From the NCBI GenBank assembly GCA_002329365.1, contig DCUB01000027.1:1-44636 (forward strand): a stretch of DNA of 44,636 nt, in the 5' to 3' direction. This document shows, in pieces, positions 41,576 to 44,636 of the stretch. Positions within the stretch are counted from its first letter, which is position 1. Every line of letters begins with the position of its first letter. The notes beneath the pieces were generated by a model, which was given only the letters and a program-made list of their open reading frames with translations, had not been told where the DNA came from and did no database searches. This DNA is from Ruminococcaceae bacterium UBA1425 (GTDB lineage Bacteria > Bacillota > Clostridia > Oscillospirales > Acutalibacteraceae). Position numbers and translations under genes: made by a program.

Positions 41576-43375
41576 TTGGCTGAAAATTCAAAAAAGCAAT
41601 CCATGCTCAACGGAGCAATTATTCTCGCGGTCGCCACTGTTATAGTCAAGTTAATAGGCGCTCTTTATAAAATTCCGCTGACAGACCTTATTGGCGCTGT
41701 CGGCAGGGGTTATTTCAACTCCGCCTATGAGATATACACGCCTATTTACGCCATTTCAATGGCAGGCCTGCCTGTCGCCGTTTCGCGCCTTGTCGCCGAG
41801 AGCGTCGCTTTGGGCAACTACAACAACGCGAGAGCTATTTACAAGGTTGCTTCAAGGATTTTTCTTATAACCGGTCTTGCCGGAACCGCAGTAATGTTTC
41901 TTATAGCGTACCCCTACACGCATTATGTGGCCGACCCGCGAAACCTGCCCGCCGTTCTCGCCATCGCGCCCTCGATATTCTTCTGCTGCGCCATGTCGTC
42001 ATACCGCGGTTATTACGAGGGGCTTCGCAACATGACGCCCACGGCGCTTTCGCAGGTCATAGAGGCGGTAACCAAGCTTGCTCTCGGGCTTGGTATTTCA
42101 TACGTCGTGCTTCGGTACGGCCTTTCGCAGTTTAACTCGGGAGGGATGGTTTTCGGCAGGCAGGCGTCCGACCTTTCGGAGGCGTACAGCCTTATTTATC
42201 CCTATTCGGCGGCGGGCGCCATACTCGGAGTTACCGCGGGAACGGTTTTCGGTCTTTTATATCTTATGATTTTCCACACGCTGAAGGGCGACGGCTTCAC
42301 ACGCGTTCAGCTTGTAAATTCGCCTAAGGCGGACTCAAACAGATTTCTGGCGAAAAGGATTATAGCGTTTGCCATACCGATGGTCGCGAGCGCGCTTATA
42401 CTAAACGTAACGAACCTGATTGACACAGTAACAATCCAGAAACGGCTCGCGACGGCAATACAGCTTAATCCCGACCTGATAAAGTCGATGTACAGCGCGT
42501 CGTTCGCTGCTTCCGGCACTCTCGAAAAGGACTTCGTTAAGTATCTGTACGGTACATACGGCTCAGTTCTGGACTTTAGAAACCTTATCCCGACCATAAC
42601 AATGTCGCTCGGCGTCAGCGCACTGCCCGCCTTGTCGGCGGCGTGGACAGTCAAGGACAAAAGGAATATACGGGTTACAATTGAGTCGGTTATCCGTGTG
42701 ACCATGCTGATAGCTCTCCCGGCCGGGTTCGGGATGGCCGTTCTGGCGGAGCCTATACTGTCGCTCGTCTACTCAAACAGCGCCGACATTATCCCCATAG
42801 CCGCGCCGCTGATGACTGTTTACGGGCTTGCCACCTTTATTATGGCGGCGTCCTCACCTGTCACGAGTATGCTTCAGGGACTGGGAAGAACGGATATCCC
42901 CGTAAAGACGCTCGTTATAGGAGCCGTAGTTAAAATTGTAATGAACTATATTCTTGTCGGCACGCCGCGCTTTAACATAAACGGCGCGCCGGTCGGTTCG
43001 ATTCTATGCTATATAATAATAGTCGGTTTGAATATGTACTTCCTGCTGAAAATAAGCAAGACTCGCGTTAACTTCACGTCGGTTTTCATGAAGCCTCTGA
43101 TTTGCGCAATGCTTAGCGCGGCGGCGGCGTGGTCGTCATATTCGCTATGCGAGAGGTTCCTTTCGGCAAGGCTCGCGGGAATCAGCGCCGGCGGCATAGC
43201 CGGAAAGCTCCTGTCGCCGAACACGTTTTCAACGCTGTTTGCCATCGGAATCGCGGTATTGGTTTATATTCTTTCCCTGCTTTTGACAAAGGCGCTGTCA
43301 AAAGACGATGTTACCATGCTGCCAAAGGGAGAAAAAATTTCAAAAACGCTTGAAAAATATGGTTTGTTGAGTTAA
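41576..43375 (+). CDS. SpoVB/YabM-like polysaccharide flippase
   Basis: The 599-residue membrane protein has about 14 helices and belongs to the MOP superfamily of lipid-linked oligosaccharide flippases. LNGAIILAVATVIVKLIGAL at the start, YKIPLTDLIG, and YYEGLRNMTPTALSQVIEA are typical of the SpoVB/YabM/YtgP group. It may flip lipid-linked cell-wall or spore-cortex precursors. The start is TTG at 41576 with GGGAAG seven bases upstream; the next ATG, at 41603, has no site. mazG and hup follow, which matches the yabM-yabN neighbourhood of Bacillus and favours the YabM assignment. Confidence 0.88.
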   Translation: MAENSKKQSMLNGAIILAVATVIVKLIGALYKIPLTDLIGAVGRGYFNSAYEIYTPIYAISMAGLPVAVSRLVAESVALGNYNNARAIYKVASRIFLITGLAGTAVMFLIAYPYTHYVADPRNLPAVLAIAPSIFFCCAMSSYRGYYEGLRNMTPTALSQVIEAVTKLALGLGISYVVLRYGLSQFNSGGMVFGRQASDLSEAYSLIYPYSAAGAILGVTAGTVFGLLYLMIFHTLKGDGFTRVQLVNSPKADSNRFLAKRIIAFAIPMVASALILNVTNLIDTVTIQKRLATAIQLNPDLIKSMYSASFAASGTLEKDFVKYLYGTYGSVLDFRNLIPTITMSLGVSALPALSAAWTVKDKRNIRVTIESVIRVTMLIALPAGFGMAVLAEPILSLVYSNSADIIPIAAPLMTVYGLATFIMAASSPVTSMLQGLGRTDIPVKTLVIGAVVKIVMNYILVGTPRFNINGAPVGSILCYIIIVGLNMYFLLKISKTRVNFTSVFMKPLICAMLSAAAAWSSYSLCERFLSARLAGISAGGIAGKLLSPNTFSTLFAIGIAVLVYILSLLLTKALSKDDVTMLPKGEKISKTLEKYGLLS

Positions 43376-43403
43376 AATATATGAAAGAGTTTAAGGAGAG
43401 TTT

Positions 43404-44219
43404 ATGGTCGGCGATTTTGAGTTTAAGAATAATTATGATATAAACGATCTCCTCGTCATAATGAGGCGGCTGCGAGCGCCTGGCGGCTGCCCGTGGGACG
43501 CGGAGCAGACGCACGAGAGCATAAAGAAAAATCTTATTGAGGAAACGTACGAGGTTATCGAGGCAATAAACAAAAACGACCGCGGGCTTCTTCTTGAAGA
43601 ACTCGGCGATCTGCTTATGCAGGTTGTATTCCACGCACAAATCGAAGCGGAATGCGGCGGCTTTGACTTCAGCGACGTATGCGACGGCATCTGCAAAAAG
43701 CTGATTGAGCGTCATCCTCACGTTTTCGGCGACATCAGCGTCGGCGGAGTTGACGACGTGCTTTCAAACTGGGACGCCATAAAACGCCGCTCAAAGGGGC
43801 AGAATAAGGGTAGCGAAACAATGCTGACAGTGCCGCGCGAGCTGCCGGCGCTTATGCGGGCGTCAAAGATACAGCAAAAGGCCGCAAAGGTGGGCTTCGA
43901 CTGGCCCGACGTAACGGGCGCGGCGGACAAGCTCGCGGAGGAGCAAAAGGAGCTTTTCGAGGCTATCGGCTCCGGCGACACAGAGTCATGCGGCGAAGAA
44001 CTCGGCGACCTTCTGTTCAGCGCCGTCAATGTTTCGCGCTTTTTGGGATGCGACGCGGAGGAGGCGCTTACCTCCGCGACGGACAAGTTTATAGCGCGCT
44101 TTCAAAGGCTCGAGCAGCTCGCAAAGGAGCGCGGAATAAATCTAGAAGAATCAACCCTTGCCGAGATGGACAAGCTTTGGGACGAGATTAAAGCGGCAGG
44201 GCAAAATTTGCGTAAATGA
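43404..44219 (+). CDS. mazG: Nucleoside triphosphate pyrophosphohydrolase MazG
   Basis: This 271-residue enzyme hydrolyses non-canonical or excess NTPs to NMPs. Two MazG domains are present. The first has GGCPWDAEQTHESIKKNL, EETYEV and EELGDLLMQVVFHA; the second has EEQKELFEAI and EELGDLLFSAVNVSRF. The repeated glutamates bind the metal. Some Bacillus homologues (YabN) carry an extra N-terminal methylase domain; it is absent here. AAGGAG precedes the ATG. It is 28 bases downstream of the flippase gene. Confidence 0.95.
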   Translation: MVGDFEFKNNYDINDLLVIMRRLRAPGGCPWDAEQTHESIKKNLIEETYEVIEAINKNDRGLLLEELGDLLMQVVFHAQIEAECGGFDFSDVCDGICKKLIERHPHVFGDISVGGVDDVLSNWDAIKRRSKGQNKGSETMLTVPRELPALMRASKIQQKAAKVGFDWPDVTGAADKLAEEQKELFEAIGSGDTESCGEELGDLLFSAVNVSRFLGCDAEEALTSATDKFIARFQRLEQLAKERGINLEESTLAEMDKLWDEIKAAGQNLRK

Positions 44220-44273
44220 TATACTGTTTCGGTATTTCATGAATATTACTTCAATAAAAATGGAGGACGAAAA

Positions 44274-44549
44274 ATGAACAAGGCAGAACTTATCAACGCG
44301 GTAGCGGCAAAAAACGATCTCGATAAGAAAAACGCCGAAAAAGCGGTTAACGGCGTGATTTCGGCAATTTCAGAAGCTCTTGCGGCAGGCGAGAAGATTC
44401 AGCTTATCGGATTCGGCACCTTTGAGGTACGCGCAAGAGGCGAGAAGAAGGCCCGCAACCCCAGAACGGGCGAGGTCATCACCGCACCGGCAACAAAGGT
44501 TCCCGCATTCAAGGCAGGCAAGGCCCTTAAGGAAGCAGTAGCAAAATAA
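44274..44549 (+). CDS. hup: Histone-like DNA-binding protein HU
   Basis: This 91-residue protein compacts and bends DNA. It starts MNKAELINAVAAKNDLDKKN and contains the signature IQLIGFGTFEVRARGEKKARNPRTG in two consecutive segments, with the DNA-intercalating Pro in ARNPRTGE. TGGAGG precedes the ATG. It lies 54 bases after mazG, the usual place of hup in many Clostridia, and is followed by a terminator. Confidence 0.97.
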   Translation: MNKAELINAVAAKNDLDKKNAEKAVNGVISAISEALAAGEKIQLIGFGTFEVRARGEKKARNPRTGEVITAPATKVPAFKAGKALKEAVAK

Positions 44550-44571
44550 ATCGTCATATTCTTTTATGCAG

Positions 44572-44599
44572 GGGCTCCCAAAAAAGGGAGCCCGTTTTT
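44572..44599 (+). terminator. Intrinsic terminator after hup
   Basis: GGGCTCCC (44572-44579) and GGGAGCCC (44586-44593) form an eight-pair stem around six A, followed by GTTTTTC. It is preceded by TATGCAGG, the same lead-in as at the palindrome at 8374. Confidence 0.88.
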
Positions 44600-44617
44600 C
44601 GGTTAAAGAGGATAAGA

Positions 44618-44636
44618 TTGAAACATTTTAATTTGG
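44618..44636 (+). CDS. Possible start of the next gene (partial)
   Basis: AAAGAGGA at 44605-44612 is followed five bases later by TTG, then AAA CAT TTT AAT TTG, which could encode MKHFNL and run out of the window. The order mazG-hup is often followed by an S4-domain RNA-binding protein gene, but these six codons do not show that. The call rests on the ribosome site alone. Confidence 0.3.

Noticed and set aside
1..44636. Prophage, insertion sequence or defence island
   Set aside because: No transposase, integrase, phage structural, restriction or toxin-antitoxin gene is recognisable in any frame.

Overview
The window reads as chromosomal DNA of an anaerobic-type Firmicute of the class Clostridia, possibly an uncultured Oscillospirales-like or related spore-forming lineage. 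The evidence is gene content and order: infC-rpmI-rplT behind an attenuated leader, dprA-topA-trmFO, plsX-ACP-rnc-smc, a HemZ-type radical SAM protein, and a YabM/SpoVB-like flippase followed by mazG and hup, which matches the yabM-yabN neighbourhood of sporulating Firmicutes. Shine-Dalgarno sites are strong (AGGAGG type), promoters are sigma-A like, and base composition is close to balanced. I see no tRNA, rRNA, phage, transposase or CRISPR array.

Layout. Positions 1-9800 are a loosely packed accessory-like stretch: a membrane-protein gene broken by a one-base frameshift in a T run, a DUF255/YyaL thioredoxin-like protein, a 49-residue protein, asparagine synthetase, a 61-residue protein, TspO, a six-hairpin glycosidase-like protein, a beta-helix protein and a helical-repeat protein. 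Positions 9918-15181 are a minus-strand operon of five genes (DUF4838 glycosidase-like protein, C69 dipeptidase, UppP, ArsC/Spx-like protein, ZIP transporter), followed by an RlmD/RumA-type methyltransferase gene. Positions 16593-20960 carry an MMPL/RND exporter with an overlapping lipoprotein gene, then an orphan TIM barrel. Positions 21234-24065 encode the TrkA-TrkH potassium uptake pair on the minus strand. From 24253 to the end everything is on the plus strand: translation initiation and ribosomal proteins, RNA methylation, DNA uptake and topology, phospholipid synthesis, RNA processing, chromosome segregation, nucleotide and tRNA quality control, haem, nucleoside kinase, envelope flippase, MazG and HU.

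The intergenic gaps of the left half, and the gap before dut, are unusually rich in small repeats. They include a family of 20-bp palindromes whose arms vary in a compensated way, a tandem 62-bp repeat, two diverged 41-43-bp repeat pairs, and a 172-bp imperfect inverted repeat between rplT and the next gene.

The most striking single gene is the acyl-carrier-protein homologue between plsX and rnc. It has Glu where the phosphopantetheine-bearing Ser should be, so it should not be able to carry an acyl chain. The infC gene appears to start at AUC, behind a leader whose terminator arms can each pair with an upstream segment.
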